This document shows positions 43,864 through 52,695 of a stretch of 64,000 nucleotides of DNA, piece by piece. The notes below the pieces were generated by a model. The model was not told where the DNA came from. It searched no databases and saw nothing but the letters and a program-made list of their open reading frames with translations. Numbering within the stretch: position 1 is the stretch's first letter; each line of letters starts with the position of its first letter. The DNA comes from an uncultured Monoglobus sp. Lineage in GTDB: Bacteria > Bacillota > Clostridia > Monoglobales > Monoglobaceae. The translations under genes were made by a program, and so were the position numbers. The stretch spans positions 174,458 through 238,457 of the forward strand of contig CANRBF010000003.1 of assembly GCA_947628795.1 (NCBI GenBank), given 5' to 3'.

Positions 43864-46307
43864 CGGCGCGGGTGGCTCTTATCAGCAGACGGCACATCAT
43901 AGACAAATTTTTTGACTACAACGTGCCCGAGGAGCTTGAGGACAAAATCAGCCCGGGAATAAGAGTGACAGTGCCTTTCGGAATATATAACAATCCCGTC
44001 GAGGCGCTTGTTGTCGATCTGCCAGAAAACGGCTCGCGGGAAGTTCTCAAGTCGATCAAACAAATCGTGGGAGACGGACCCATATGCACATCCGAGCTGC
44101 TTGACCTCTGCCTGTGGATGAGCGAAAAATATGTTTGCACCTTTTACAGCGCGTTCAAGCTGGCCGTCCCGCCTGGAATGAAGCTTATAATAAAAGAGTG
44201 GATAAGCCTCGCCGAAAACGAGGCGTCCGACAAGCAGCTCAGCGACTTTCAGAAAAAGGTGCTCGACGCAATCAAACAGAACGGCGGCATAATCGAGTAT
44301 GAGCATCTGGCCGAGATCATAGATTCAAAAGCCCTGAGGCGGACACTGAACTCTCTTGAGAGCAAAAAAATAATAAAGATATCCGACAAGACCGACGACT
44401 CGGTCAAGGAGCTGACCGTGCGCTGCGCCCGGCTTTTGGTTCCTGTCGACGAGGCGTATATGGCGGCGGATTTTCTGAAAAACAGCCGCGCGGGCACTCA
44501 GGCAAACATGCTGCTGACCCTGGCGGACATCGGAAAAATGACGACATCGGAGCTTATCTCCCTTTCGGGAGGAAATTACGGCTCGCTGGCCGCGCTCGTC
44601 GACAGGGGATATATTGAGCTTTTCAGCGAAAGGAAGATACGCGAGGTATACGACCCCGAAAACTACGCCGCGGTCCGCGAATATGAGCCGACCGCCGAGC
44701 AGAAGCCGATAATCGAATATACGGACAAGCTGCTCGAGGACGGCCGACACGAAAAAATATTGATCAGGGGCGTGACCGGCAGCGGCAAGACCGAGGTATT
44801 TCTGCAGACGATCAGACGCTGCATAGAACTCAACAAAAAAGCGATCATGCTGGTGCCCGAGATATCTCTGACGCCTCAGACGGTAGAGCGGTTCGTGAGC
44901 CGCTTCGGCAGCCGCGTGGCGGTCATGCACAGCGGTCTGAGCTACGGCGAGCGCTTCGATCAGTGGAACAAGATCAGAAACGGCGAGGTCGACGTCGTGG
45001 TAGGCGCAAGGAGCGCGATTTTCGCGCCCATCAAAAATATCGGCCTGATAATTCTCGACGAGGAGCACGAAAACAGCTATAAATCGGAGATATCGCCCAG
45101 GTACCACGCGCGCGACGTGGCGGCCTTCCGCGCCGAGCAAAACAACGCGCCGCTGATCCTGGCGTCCGCGACGCCCTCGGTGGACAGCTACTACAGAGCC
45201 TTTGAAACAAAAGAATACAAGCTGTTTGAAATGAACAACAGATACAACAGCAATCCGCTGCCCAAGGTCCGCGTCGTAGACATGCGCAGCGAGATCTTTG
45301 AATATCACAACATGTCGCCGATAAGCGGCAGACTGGAGCATGAGATCCGAACGAATCTCGAAAACTGCGAAAAGACCATACTGTTCTTAAACAGACGCGG
45401 CTTTAACACCTTTGTTTCCTGCCGCGAGTGCGGGCACGTTATGGAGTGCCGAAACTGCAGCATTCCGCTGACGTACCACAAATTCTCGGACACTCTCGAG
45501 TGCCACTACTGCGGATACAAGATCAGAAACGTCGCCGTGTGCCCCGAGTGCGGCTCAAAATACGTGAAATTTTTCGGCACCGGCACGCAGAGGATCCAGG
45601 AAGAGCTTTCGCGGCTGTTCCCCGAGGCGCGCATCCTGCGGATGGACAGAGACACGACGGCGCGCAAGGGCAGCCACGAGAGAATACTCGACGAGTTCAA
45701 AAACGGCGGCGCCGACATTCTTCTCGGCACTCAGATGGTGACTAAGGGGCTCGACATTTCCGAGGTCACTTTGGTGGGCGTGCTGGCGGCCGACTCGTCG
45801 CTCGGCGTCGACGATTTCCGCGCCAACGAGCGCACGTTCTCGCTGCTGACCCAGGTCTGCGGCAGAGCGGGTCGCGGCGGGATCCCCGGCAGAGCGGTCA
45901 TTCAGACGTATCAGCCCAAAAACTCAACGATCGGTTACGCGAAAGAGCACAATTACGAGGGCTTTTACAAAAATGAAATAATATTCAGAAAACGCTTGAT
46001 TTATCCGCCGTTTTGTGACATAATAAACATAATGGTCACAAGCGCCGACAACGAGAAGGCGCGCGCCTGCCTCAGTTTGATACACAGCTATATTACGGCA
46101 AACGCCGACGCGGAAAACATAATTTTTCTAAGCGGCCCCATGCCCGCACCGATCGGCAAGATAAAGGGCAGCTACCGCCATCGGCTGTTTCTCAAGGTAA
46201 GAGACAAGGACAGAATTCTCAAAACGCTTCACGGGATAAACGAGATATACGGGCATGACAATCACACAACTCTGGTGATCGACATAAACCCCGTGAACAT
46301 GAGCTAA
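43860..46307 (+). CDS. priA: Primosomal replication restart helicase PriA
   Basis: 815 residues. An N-terminal DNA-binding part, superfamily 2 helicase core with Walker A GVTGSGKTEV and Walker B ILDEEHENSYK, a zinc-binding module with eight Cys (CRECGHVMECRNC, CHYC, CPEC) inserted in the core, and VCGRAGRG late in helicase lobe 2. It restarts stalled forks. Slightly longer than E. coli PriA, as in other Firmicutes. Overlaps coaBC by four bases. Confidence 0.97.
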   Translation: MTARVALISRRHIIDKFFDYNVPEELEDKISPGIRVTVPFGIYNNPVEALVVDLPENGSREVLKSIKQIVGDGPICTSELLDLCLWMSEKYVCTFYSAFKLAVPPGMKLIIKEWISLAENEASDKQLSDFQKKVLDAIKQNGGIIEYEHLAEIIDSKALRRTLNSLESKKIIKISDKTDDSVKELTVRCARLLVPVDEAYMAADFLKNSRAGTQANMLLTLADIGKMTTSELISLSGGNYGSLAALVDRGYIELFSERKIREVYDPENYAAVREYEPTAEQKPIIEYTDKLLEDGRHEKILIRGVTGSGKTEVFLQTIRRCIELNKKAIMLVPEISLTPQTVERFVSRFGSRVAVMHSGLSYGERFDQWNKIRNGEVDVVVGARSAIFAPIKNIGLIILDEEHENSYKSEISPRYHARDVAAFRAEQNNAPLILASATPSVDSYYRAFETKEYKLFEMNNRYNSNPLPKVRVVDMRSEIFEYHNMSPISGRLEHEIRTNLENCEKTILFLNRRGFNTFVSCRECGHVMECRNCSIPLTYHKFSDTLECHYCGYKIRNVAVCPECGSKYVKFFGTGTQRIQEELSRLFPEARILRMDRDTTARKGSHERILDEFKNGGADILLGTQMVTKGLDISEVTLVGVLAADSSLGVDDFRANERTFSLLTQVCGRAGRGGIPGRAVIQTYQPKNSTIGYAKEHNYEGFYKNEIIFRKRLIYPPFCDIINIMVTSADNEKARACLSLIHSYITANADAENIIFLSGPMPAPIGKIKGSYRHRLFLKVRDKDRILKTLHGINEIYGHDNHTTLVIDINPVNMS

Positions 46308-46331
46308 AATTTTACAAACGGAGTGACATAT

Positions 46332-46793
46332 ATGGCAATCAGAAATATAGTTAAACTCGGAGACGAAATACTGACAAAAAAATGCCGCGAGGTTAAAGAG
46401 ATAAACGACAGAATAATATGTCTGCTCGATGATATGCAGGAGACCCTGAAAGCCTCGGGCGGTGTGGGTCTGGCGGCGCCGCAAGTGGGCGTGCTGCGCC
46501 GCGTCGCGATCGTTGACACGGGAGATACGTATCTTGAGCTCATAAACCCCGAGATACTTTACACCGAGGGCGAGCAGACCGACGCGGAGGGCTGTTTGAG
46601 CTATCCGGGAAAATACGGAATGGTGACGCGGCCCAAAATCGTAAAAATCCGCGCCACGGACAGAAACGGGGCGGAATACGAATACACGGGCGAGGATTTG
46701 ACCGCCCGCGCCTTCTGCCACGAAATCGACCACTTAAACGGCCGCTTCTTCACCGAACTTGTGACCGAGTGGGTCGAAACCGAGGACGATTAA
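46332..46793 (+). CDS. def: Peptide deformylase
   Basis: Removes the N-formyl group of new proteins. 153 residues from ATG 46332 (GGAG eight bases upstream; a GTG nine bases earlier is in frame but leaves no ribosome binding site). All three motifs are present: GGVGLAAPQVG, EGCLSYPG (Cys metal ligand) and HEIDHLNG (two His ligands, Glu catalyst). Type I length. It closes the operon; fmt, its usual partner, is not next to it here. Confidence 0.96.
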   Translation: MAIRNIVKLGDEILTKKCREVKEINDRIICLLDDMQETLKASGGVGLAAPQVGVLRRVAIVDTGDTYLELINPEILYTEGEQTDAEGCLSYPGKYGMVTRPKIVKIRATDRNGAEYEYTGEDLTARAFCHEIDHLNGRFFTELVTEWVETEDD

Positions 46794-46799
46794 AAACAA

Positions 46800-46827
46800 G
46801 CTCCCCTGCATCGTAAGGGGAGCCTAA
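46800..46827 (+). terminator. Hairpin after def
   Basis: GCTCCCC pairs with GGGGAGC around ten bases, followed by CTAATATTTG. The T tract is weak, so termination efficiency is uncertain. Confidence 0.4.
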
Positions 46828-47045
46828 TATTTGCCTCCTCCCGGGAGGAGGTGTCAGGCGAAGCCTGACGGAGGTGGGAACGTAGTGACTAGTAATTAGC
46901 GAATAGCGATTAGGCTTCCCCCCTCAGTCGGCTCCGCCGACAGCTCCCCCGAGGGGGCGCCTATCTTCCGCGGCCTCAGTTGGTGGGCGCCTATTTTCTG
47001 CCTCTACCCCCGAGGGGGCGCCTATTTTCTGCCTGCCCGTTTGCG
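46828..47045. repeat. Composite palindromic repeat region
   Basis: This 310-base gene-free stretch (46794-47103) is made of short inverted and direct repeats: GAGGTGTCAGGCGAAGCCTGACGGAGG, a TAGCGA-type unit (46879-46914), CCCTCAGTCGGC/GCCGACAG, and three GGGCGCCTAT(C/T)TT units at 46957, 46986 and 47016. No coding frame is convincing. It looks like nested intergenic repeats between convergent operons. Confidence 0.6.
46879..46914. repeat. Dispersed TAGCGA-type repeat, copy 2
   Basis: AACGTAGTGACTAGT followed by AATTAGCGAATAGCGATTAGG, the same unit as at 17585 and 59989 in opposite orientation, with an extra GACTAGT. Confidence 0.6.
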
Positions 47046-47048
47046 GCA

Positions 47049-47078
47049 TAAAAAATAGGGGCGGAGATTATCCGCCCG
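47049..47078 (-). terminator. Terminator of the murD-DUF486 unit
   Basis: GGGCGGA pairs with TCCGCCC around TAATC, followed by CTATTTTTT on the minus strand. Confidence 0.8.
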
Positions 47079-47103
47079 CATTAATTTAATTATTTAGGAA
47101 AAC

Positions 47104-47448
47104 TCAGCCCCTGAACATAAAATAGACCGCACCGAGAATACAGATAAAGGCGAACAGATAGTTCAGGGTGAACTTTTCTTTGAGATACAGCACCGAAAAG
47201 AAGGAAAACACCGTCAGAGTTATTACCTCCTGAATGATCTTGAGCTGCGCGGTGCTGTAATAGCGGCTGCCCAGGCGATTGGCGGGGACCTGAAAAATAT
47301 ACTCAAAAAACGCCAGGCCCCAGCTGGTCAATATCACGAACCACAGCGCCGCGTCCTTGTGCTTTAAATGCCCGTACCAGGCGAATGTCATAAATATATT
47401 TGAGATCGTCAGCAAGCCTATAGGGCTTGCCATTTTTAAAAATTCCAT
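47104..47448 (-). CDS. DMT/DUF486 family small membrane protein
   Basis: 114 residues with four hydrophobic helices. Conserved features of DUF486: SNIFMTFAWYGHLKHKDAALWFVILTSWG, the EYIFQVPANRLGSRYYS loop, and IQEVITLTVFSFFSVLYL. These proteins look like half-size drug/metabolite transporters; no substrate is known. GGGAG lies before the ATG. It starts ten bases after murD and so is probably co-transcribed with it. Confidence 0.88.
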   Translation of the reverse strand: MEFLKMASPIGLLTISNIFMTFAWYGHLKHKDAALWFVILTSWGLAFFEYIFQVPANRLGSRYYSTAQLKIIQEVITLTVFSFFSVLYLKEKFTLNYLFAFICILGAVYFMFRG

Positions 47449-47457
47449 ATTTTCTCC

Positions 47458-48843
47458 CTATAACTCGTTCACTATCTCTTTGAATCTGTTGCCGCGCTCC
47501 TCAAAATTTTTGAACATGTCAAAGCTGGCGCAGGCGGGCGACAGGATCACAACATCGCCGGGCTCCGAGATCTCTTTCGCGGTCTCGACCGCCTTTTTGA
47601 AATCGTCGCTCTTGTAAATCGGCAGACCGTTGAAGTTGTCGGCGTTTTTGACCGCCTTTTCGATCTTGTCGGCGGTGAAGCCGCACAGCACCAATTTTTT
47701 CACGTGCTCCGCCACAACGGGGCCGAAGTCGTCAAACGGTATTTTTTTGTCGTATCCTCCGGCGATAAGCACGACTTTTTGCTTAAAAGAGTTAAGGCCC
47801 GCCGTGGTCCTCGCGGGAGACGAGGCGATCGAGTCGTTGTAATACTTGACACCGTCGAGCTCGCGCACGAACTCTATCCTGTGAGGCACACCGGTAAAGC
47901 CCTTGGCGGTGGCGCGTATCACATCGTCGCCGACAAGACCGTCGACCGCGGCGATCGCAGCCATGTAGTTTTCAACGTTGTGCATACCCGGAATATAGAT
48001 ATCGTTTATGTTTAATATCTCGCGCTCGGTCTCGCCTTCGCTGCGCAGCACTATCATGTCTCCGCTCAGGCAGTAACCGTCGCCCAGCATTTCGCGGCGG
48101 CTGAAGCATACGCCGTTTTCACATTCCTCCGCAAAGCCGCGCGTCACGTCGTTGTCATAGTTGAACACCGCGCGGTCACCGGGCTTTTGGAACTTGAACA
48201 CGGCGCGCTTGGCGTCCACATACTCGTCAAAATCGGTGTGCCAGTCGAGATGATTGGGTGTGACATTGGTGACGACCGCGATATGAGGGCTGCGCTTCAT
48301 TGTGTGCAGCTGAAAGCTCGAAAGCTCGACTACCGCCTTGTCGTTCGGCTCTATGCTCTCGACATCCTCTATAAGCGGTCTGCCGATGTTGCCGCCCAGA
48401 TAACACTTATATCCGCCTCGGGTCAGCATGTCGTTTATAAGGCTGGTCGTGGTGGTCTTGCCGTCGCTTCCCGTGACCGCGATAATGTCGCAGGGGCACA
48501 GCTCGAAAAACAGCTCCATCTCGGACGTCAGCTCGGCTCCGCGCTCCATGGCCTCCAGTATCGCGGGCGCGTCGTACCGCACGCCCGGGGTCTTGAAAAT
48601 GATCTCGATATCATCGCCGATCTCATCGAGATAGCCGTCGCCAAGCACGGTCTTAACTCCCAGCTTTTCAAGCTCTGCATACGTCTCGCCCATCTGCTCG
48701 ACTGTGCGCTTATCGTGAGCCGTGACCTTTGCGCCCCGCTCGACCAGAAAACGTATCAGCGGCAGATTGCTGACGCCGACGCCGATAACCGCCGCGGTTG
48801 TTCCGTTTATCTTTTTGTTAAATTCAGCAATAGGATTGCTCAT
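47458..48843 (-). CDS. murD: UDP-N-acetylmuramoylalanine-D-glutamate ligase
   Basis: Adds D-glutamate to UDP-MurNAc-Ala in peptidoglycan synthesis. 461 residues: Rossmann-like N-domain (AAVIGVGVSNLPLIRFLVERG), central ATPase with VTGSDGKTTTTSLI and VTPNHLDWH, and C-domain with HRIEFVRELDGVKYYNDSIASSPA (the S-x-A-T-N-like loop) and SPACASFDMFKNFEERG. GGAGGG precedes the ATG. It stands apart from any mur cluster in this window. Confidence 0.96.
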   Translation of the reverse strand: MSNPIAEFNKKINGTTAAVIGVGVSNLPLIRFLVERGAKVTAHDKRTVEQMGETYAELEKLGVKTVLGDGYLDEIGDDIEIIFKTPGVRYDAPAILEAMERGAELTSEMELFFELCPCDIIAVTGSDGKTTTTSLINDMLTRGGYKCYLGGNIGRPLIEDVESIEPNDKAVVELSSFQLHTMKRSPHIAVVTNVTPNHLDWHTDFDEYVDAKRAVFKFQKPGDRAVFNYDNDVTRGFAEECENGVCFSRREMLGDGYCLSGDMIVLRSEGETEREILNINDIYIPGMHNVENYMAAIAAVDGLVGDDVIRATAKGFTGVPHRIEFVRELDGVKYYNDSIASSPARTTAGLNSFKQKVVLIAGGYDKKIPFDDFGPVVAEHVKKLVLCGFTADKIEKAVKNADNFNGLPIYKSDDFKKAVETAKEISEPGDVVILSPACASFDMFKNFEERGNRFKEIVNEL

Positions 48844-48870
48844 ATATAAATCCCTCCGAAAAAATATTAT

Positions 48871-48902
48871 GAAAACGGGGCAGACAAATAATGTCCGCCC
48901 CG
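48871..48902 (-). terminator. Terminator after ispH-rpsA
   Basis: CGGGGCGGACA pairs with TGTCTGCCCCG (one G-U pair) around TTATT, followed by TTTTC on the minus strand. Confidence 0.75.
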
Positions 48903-48915
48903 GTAATATACGGTT

Positions 48916-51390
48916 TTATTCCTCGGCCGCTTCATCGGCGGGAGTTTCTTCCGCCGTTTCCTCTGCGGGCGCTTCCTCAGCAGGAGCCTCCTCGGCAGCA
49001 GGCTCATCAGCCGGAGCTTCCTCGGCAGCGGGTTCCTCAACGGGCGTTTCCTCCGCCGCGGACTCATCAGCCGGAGCTTCCTCGGGTTCGGCCGCTTCCT
49101 CAACGGGCTCGGCGGAATCCAGAATGTCGCCTAACGTGAATGTCGCTTCCTCGATATACGAATTGGGGAGAGCTTCCTCCTTATCCTCATCCGCCTGAGC
49201 GGGAGCGTCGTTCTTCATCAGAGCCTTCATCGAAAGACCGATCTGCTTGGTGTTGTCGTTGATCTCAATGATCTTGCAGTCAACAACGTCGCCGATAGCG
49301 AGAACGTCAGAGGGCTTGTTGATCCTCTCGTTGGATATCTGAGAAATATGGATCAAACCGTCAACATACTCGGCAACCTCGGCAAACGCGCCGAACGGGA
49401 GAATTCTGACGATCTTGGCCTTGATGTCGTCGCCGACCTTGAGGTCCTTGACCGCCTTTACCCACGGGCTGTCCTCTTCCTTCTTGTATCCGAGAGATAC
49501 CTTGCCCTTCTCTTTATCGAGAGCCTTGATATAAACCTCAAGCTCCTGTCCCACAGAAACAACCTCGGAAGGATGCTTGATCCTGTTCCACGAGAGCTCG
49601 GAGATGTGGACCAGACCGTCCACTCCGCCGATATCCACAAACGCTCCGAAGGGCGTCAGCGACTTAACGATACCCGTGTAAGTCTTGCCGACTTCGGCGT
49701 TTTTCCAGAACTCGGCAGCCTTCTGCTCTTTGAGCTCCTTAACAAGTGAAATTCTGTTCTTTGACTTATCGAGCTCCTTGATGTAAACATCGATCTCATC
49801 GCCGACCGACACAACCTCGGAGGGATGGCCGATGCGAATGGGCGACAGCTCGGATATATGAATAAGACCGTCAACGCCGCCTAAATCGACAAACGCTCCG
49901 AACGATGTGAGGGACTTAACTGTACCCGTGTACTGCTTGCCTTCCTCGGCGTTTGCCCAGAATTCCTCAGCGGCCTTGTCCGCTTCTTCCTTAGCAACAG
50001 ACTTGATCGAGCCTACTACTCTCTGTCTGCCTCTTCTGTCTGTGTCCATCTTGATGATCCTGAATCTCTGCTCTGTGTTGAGCAGCACACCCAGATCCGA
50101 AAGATAATTGATGGCACACTCCGACGCGGGAATAAACACGCGCACGCCGTTCGCTATCGTGACAACGCCGCCGCGAACCAGCTCCACTACTCTGCCTGTC
50201 AGGATCTCGCCGTTTTCGAAAGCGGCTTCAAGCTCCTGCATTCCCTTTACCGCGTCGATTTTTTTCTTCGACAAGGTGACAACTCCGTCACGGTCGCTTA
50301 CATGAACGATGTAAACGTCAACTTCCTCGCCTATCTTCACGAGATCGGCAGGATTTGCTCCGGGATCGTTTGTCAGCTCGTCGAGCGGTATAACACCGTC
50401 ATACTTGCTGCCGATATCAACCTGAACCTCTGTGGGTGTGATACCGATTACCACGCCTTTAACGACCTCTCCCGATCTCAAAGGCTTGAGTGTTTCCTCC
50501 AGTGCTTCCGCAAAATTCATTTCATTTTCCGCCATGGTTAAATAGACCTCCTTGATTACCGACTCGGGCGTTGACGCTCCGGCGGTAATACCGACTTTGA
50601 TTAAATTTTTTGATATATTTTGTGTTTTATTATTTTTTACGTTTTTAAGTTCCGCCGCGTTTTCGATAAGCAGTGTTTCGGGCTGTATCTCTCGGCACAC
50701 CTCGAACAGCTTTTTTGTGTTCGAGCTGTCGCGCCCGCCGATGACTATCATCATGTCGGACACGGCCGCGAGATCCGCCGCGGATCTCTGCCGCTTAGAC
50801 GTCGCACTACATATTGTATCAAAAAAATCAGCATTTGTAAAATGTTTTTTTAAAATTTGTACAACTTTTTTGAATAAATTTTCTCTTATAGTGGTCTGAG
50901 CAACGACAGATATTGGTAAATCGCTCGATTTTGATAATATTTCGTTCAGATCATTCTCGTCCGCGGCGACCATAGCGGCGCCTCCGCACCAGCCGTTTAT
51001 GCCTATGACCTCGGGATGAGATTTGTTTCCCACTATAACAATGCTTCTTTTTTTGTCGAAATACTCTCGGCTGACGATCGAGTGTATTTTTTTCACAAAG
51101 GGGCAGGTAGCGTCAACGATTTTAACGCCCCGCGCCTCAAACGCCTCGATATCCGCCTTCGGCACACCGTGGGCGCGGATAATAACGGTCGAGCCCGCCT
51201 CCGCCTCGTCCACGGACCCTATCGGCGCGACGCCCTTTTGTCTCAGATTTTCGGTAACGTCGCGGTTGTGGATCAGCTTGCCGTAGGTGTATATGTTTTC
51301 GCCGCCGCCTTTAGCGGTGTCGTACGCTATTTTTACCGCTCTGTCCACGCCGAAGCAAAAGCCGGCGCAGTCCGCGATCCTTATTTCCAT
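48916..51390 (-). CDS. ispH-rpsA: IspH (HMBPP reductase) fused to ribosomal protein S1
   Basis: 824 residues. Residues 1-285 are 4-hydroxy-3-methylbut-2-enyl diphosphate reductase, the last step of the MEP isoprenoid pathway: 4Fe-4S ligands Cys12, Cys96 and Cys194, catalytic Glu in HPEVIG, QTT and SSNT. Residues about 305-700 hold five S1 RNA-binding domains (the last three of the FGAFVD-GG-VDGLIHIS kind), as in bacterial S1. The final 90 residues are an acidic Glu/Ala/Pro tail with EEAPADE-like repeats. Fusion of these two proteins is a known Clostridial trait. GGAGG precedes ATG 51390; a terminator follows. Confidence 0.96.
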   Translation of the reverse strand: MEIRIADCAGFCFGVDRAVKIAYDTAKGGGENIYTYGKLIHNRDVTENLRQKGVAPIGSVDEAEAGSTVIIRAHGVPKADIEAFEARGVKIVDATCPFVKKIHSIVSREYFDKKRSIVIVGNKSHPEVIGINGWCGGAAMVAADENDLNEILSKSSDLPISVVAQTTIRENLFKKVVQILKKHFTNADFFDTICSATSKRQRSAADLAAVSDMMIVIGGRDSSNTKKLFEVCREIQPETLLIENAAELKNVKNNKTQNISKNLIKVGITAGASTPESVIKEVYLTMAENEMNFAEALEETLKPLRSGEVVKGVVIGITPTEVQVDIGSKYDGVIPLDELTNDPGANPADLVKIGEEVDVYIVHVSDRDGVVTLSKKKIDAVKGMQELEAAFENGEILTGRVVELVRGGVVTIANGVRVFIPASECAINYLSDLGVLLNTEQRFRIIKMDTDRRGRQRVVGSIKSVAKEEADKAAEEFWANAEEGKQYTGTVKSLTSFGAFVDLGGVDGLIHISELSPIRIGHPSEVVSVGDEIDVYIKELDKSKNRISLVKELKEQKAAEFWKNAEVGKTYTGIVKSLTPFGAFVDIGGVDGLVHISELSWNRIKHPSEVVSVGQELEVYIKALDKEKGKVSLGYKKEEDSPWVKAVKDLKVGDDIKAKIVRILPFGAFAEVAEYVDGLIHISQISNERINKPSDVLAIGDVVDCKIIEINDNTKQIGLSMKALMKNDAPAQADEDKEEALPNSYIEEATFTLGDILDSAEPVEEAAEPEEAPADESAAEETPVEEPAAEEAPADEPAAEEAPAEEAPAEETAEETPADEAAEE

Positions 51391-51424
51391 AAGCGCCTCC
51401 GTTTTACTTGCCTTATTCCCAAAG

Positions 51425-52021
51425 CTACATGGGAACGCGCGAAAGCCTTGATATTTCGGGCATCAGAACATTCTCGGTAAGCTCCTGCATCTCGGAGCTG
51501 CTCACCTTTCTGCCGAAATAATCGTTCAGTTTTATCGGCTCTCCGATATGTATGGTTATCCTTGTGAACGGCTTATACGTGCCCTCAAGACCGACGGGCA
51601 GAATGTCGGCGCCCGCCTTGATCGCGACCATGGCCGCTCCCATTTTTCCCTTGCGCAGCCTGTTTGTGTGCGACCTGCCGCCCTCGGGAAAAATCACGAT
51701 ATGGCGGCTGGATTCCGCCATTTTTATCGCCGAGCGCAGCGCGCCGAAGTCCGACTTTCCGCGCCTTATGGGAAAAGCGCCGAGCTTTCGGATAAAAGCG
51801 CCGAACAGCTTGTTGCGGAAAAGCTCCTCCTTGGCCATGAATCCGATTTGAAACGGCATTGCGAGACCTACCAGCGGCGGGTCGAAATAGCCCTTGTGAT
51901 TGGCGCAGATAATAAACCGCTCGCTCTCGTCGGGTATATTCTCTTTTCCCTCTATTTTGAGTCTGAAAAGTGCGCGGAAAAAAATATTGACCGCCACTCT
52001 TCCCACGTCATAAAGCGCCAT
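51425..52021 (-). CDS. plsC: 1-acyl-sn-glycerol-3-phosphate acyltransferase
   Basis: 198 residues of the PlsC family: acceptor-site motif NHKGYFDP (the H-x4-D pair), EELFRNKLFGAFIRKLGAFPIRRG, FPEGGRS and the last block LEGTYKP-like with PVG. It acylates lysophosphatidate. No clear membrane helix beyond a short hydrophobic N-terminus. The start codon shares a base with the cmk stop (TAATG), so translation is coupled. Confidence 0.93.
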   Translation of the reverse strand: MALYDVGRVAVNIFFRALFRLKIEGKENIPDESERFIICANHKGYFDPPLVGLAMPFQIGFMAKEELFRNKLFGAFIRKLGAFPIRRGKSDFGALRSAIKMAESSRHIVIFPEGGRSHTNRLRKGKMGAAMVAIKAGADILPVGLEGTYKPFTRITIHIGEPIKLNDYFGRKVSSSEMQELTENVLMPEISRLSRVPM

Positions 52022-52695
52022 TATCCGCTCACCTCCGCTCTTTTTTGCTCGGCGAGTTTGATTATGGCGTCGATGACCTCGGGCACGGTCATATCTGTGG
52101 TATCGACCAAAACCGCGTCGTCCGCCTGCCTGAGCGGAGCGAACTCGCGCTCGGAATCGTTTTTGTCACGTGCGACGATCTCCCGCTCGACGCCGGCTAT
52201 ATCCGCTGTCTCGCCCTTTGCAGAAAGCTCTCTGAAACGGCGCAGCGCTCTCTCATGAACGCTCGCGGTCAAATATATTTTGAGTTCCGCGTCGGGCAGC
52301 ACATATGTTCCTATGTCCCTGCCGTCCATCACAACGTCGGCTTTTTCCGCCGTTTTGCGCTGAAGCTCCACGAGCTTGAGGCGTACCGCGGGTATGACCG
52401 CCACATTAGACGCGGCCATCGAGACCGGATTTTCGCGTATTTTTTCGGTCACGTCCGCGCCGTTTAAATAATATCTCTGAGCGCCTCCGCTTGTTTTTAT
52501 CTCAATATCCAGATCGTCCAGAATACCGACAACGCCGCTCTCGTCGCGCGGGTCGATCCCGTCCGTTATCGCAGCCAGGCCCACGCTTCTGTACATGGCG
52601 CCCGTGTCGATATAAACATACCCCAACTTCTCGGCGACGGCTTTTGATATCGTGCTTTTGCCCGCTCCCGCCGGCCCGTCAATCGCTATTTTCAT
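52021..52695 (-). CDS. cmk: Cytidylate kinase
   Basis: Phosphorylates CMP and dCMP. 224 residues: P-loop DGPAGAGKST at 6-15, YVYIDTGAMYRSV, the CMP-binding insert, and DGRDIGTYVLPDAELKIYLTASVHERALRR. Length is normal for Cmk. It begins inside the last codons of the CobK-like gene (four-base overlap) and overlaps plsC, so it is the centre of a tightly packed run of genes. Confidence 0.96.
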   Translation of the reverse strand: MKIAIDGPAGAGKSTISKAVAEKLGYVYIDTGAMYRSVGLAAITDGIDPRDESGVVGILDDLDIEIKTSGGAQRYYLNGADVTEKIRENPVSMAASNVAVIPAVRLKLVELQRKTAEKADVVMDGRDIGTYVLPDAELKIYLTASVHERALRRFRELSAKGETADIAGVEREIVARDKNDSEREFAPLRQADDAVLVDTTDMTVPEVIDAIIKLAEQKRAEVSG

